Part shown: positions 63,741 to 64,000 of the stretch, one piece after another
Position numbering within the stretch: position 1 is the stretch's first letter
How the letters are laid out: each line of letters begins with the position of its first letter
Source: Terriglobia bacterium
Lineage (GTDB): Bacteria > Acidobacteriota > Terriglobia > Terriglobales > Acidobacteriaceae
Direction: 5' to 3'
Assembly (NCBI GenBank): GCA_020072845.1
Contig: JAIQGF010000002.1
Span: 1-64,000 of the forward strand
Length of the DNA stretch: 64,000 bases
Made by a program: the position numbers and the translations under genes
Notes under the pieces: generated by a model
What the model saw: the letters and a program-made list of their open reading frames with translations, nothing else
What the model was told of the DNA's origin: nothing
Database searches by the model: none

Positions 63741-64000
63741 TCAATCCGCCGCGCCTTCGGAAGGTTCCGCTTCCGCGCTGTAGGTCTTGCCCGCCAATTC
63801 CGGCAGCCAGTAGGCCAGGAAGGACACACCGAAGCCGACAAACCACGAGTAGTCGTAGAGCAGGCGCAACGACGGCACTACCAAGCCGATCCAGGCAGCG
63901 GCGCAGCCCAGCAGCGTGGCTACGATTCCGCGCACGTTCCATTCGCCGTAGATGCCATCTTGCAGGTAGAGATCGTCAACTTCAAGGCGCCTGCGGCGCA
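63741..64000 (-). CDS. NCS1-family nucleobase:cation symporter, C-terminal part
   Basis: The last 86 or so residues of a membrane transporter run in from beyond the window edge. VDDLYLQDGIYGEWNVRGIV is a conserved cytoplasmic segment of nucleobase:cation symporter-1 proteins (allantoin, cytosine, uracil permeases), followed by two membrane helices (LLGCAAAWIGLVVPSLRLL and YSWFVGFGVSFLAYWLP) and an acidic tail. The substrate cannot be told from this part. The start lies outside the window. Confidence 0.8.
   Translation of the reverse strand, partial: RRRRLEVDDLYLQDGIYGEWNVRGIVATLLGCAAAWIGLVVPSLRLLYDYSWFVGFGVSFLAYWLPELAGKTYSAEAEPSEGAAD

Overview
This is a GC-rich chromosomal stretch from a bacterium that looks like a member of the Acidobacteriota, probably Terriglobia. 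The placement is by inference. Supporting signs are the TonB-dependent receptors with an N-terminal carboxypeptidase-regulatory domain, DUF2934 and DUF2007 small proteins, and the general gene style. There is no rRNA or ribosomal protein here to confirm it. The first ~800 bases do not read as normal sequence: pieces of three unrelated genes are stitched together, which suggests a chimeric contig end or a decayed region.

Layout. 1-1481: gene fragments (UGSC-like, GT9, TonB receptor). 1858-7486: superoxide dismutase, M16 metalloprotease, amidohydrolase lipoprotein. 7922-11192: class II ribonucleotide reductase (nrdJ) behind a promoter with two NrdR-like boxes. 11317-14362: an AT-richer cassette of C5 DNA methyltransferase, unassigned PD-(D/E)XK nuclease and Vsr. 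14795-16486: small proteins. 16499-22351: an ilvDBNC operon on the minus strand with a leader-peptide attenuator, then a LysR regulator. 24125-30122: gltBD. 30325-30956: HigBA-like toxin-antitoxin. 31134-35872: YceH, EVE, a Cys-rich mini-protein, Ku and LigD (end joining). 36367-41617: a block with a duplicated tRNA-Glu 3' end at one side and the intact tRNA-Glu at the other, holding HlyIII, a GalT-like protein and a TonB receptor. 42070-48665: imuA-imuB-dnaE2, the mutagenic translesion operon. 49074-54926: DUF2934, two receiver-only regulators, ccmF-ccmH-ccmI-like and a secreted/membrane protein. 55146-64000: a cyclic-nucleotide-binding protein, RsbU-type phosphatase, another receiver, trxB, proline dehydrogenase, a ribbon-helix-helix protein, a GT39-type glycosyltransferase and the end of an NCS1 transporter.

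The most unusual signal is a set of dispersed short tandem arrays, mostly of 7-base units (some 8 or 6), built on different cores such as CGATTGY, GGCCAGT, CCGTCGA, GAGTACY, CAAATTR and GCTTCAG. Many occur as an array, a short spacer and then the inverted array, so each could fold as a hairpin. They lie between genes and also inside coding regions without breaking the frame. imuA, imuB and dnaE2 are heavily loaded with them and nrdJ, an amidohydrolase and ccmH carry single ones. Separate palindromic repeat families (called A, B, C and D below) fill many intergenic gaps, including every gap inside the ilv operon.

Two regulatory themes stand out. The ilv operon has a 34-residue leader peptide rich in Leu/Ile/Val followed by mutually exclusive hairpins. 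Several small genes have a -10 box (often a perfect TATAAT) ending 6-7 bases before the start codon with no Shine-Dalgarno, which points to leaderless transcripts.
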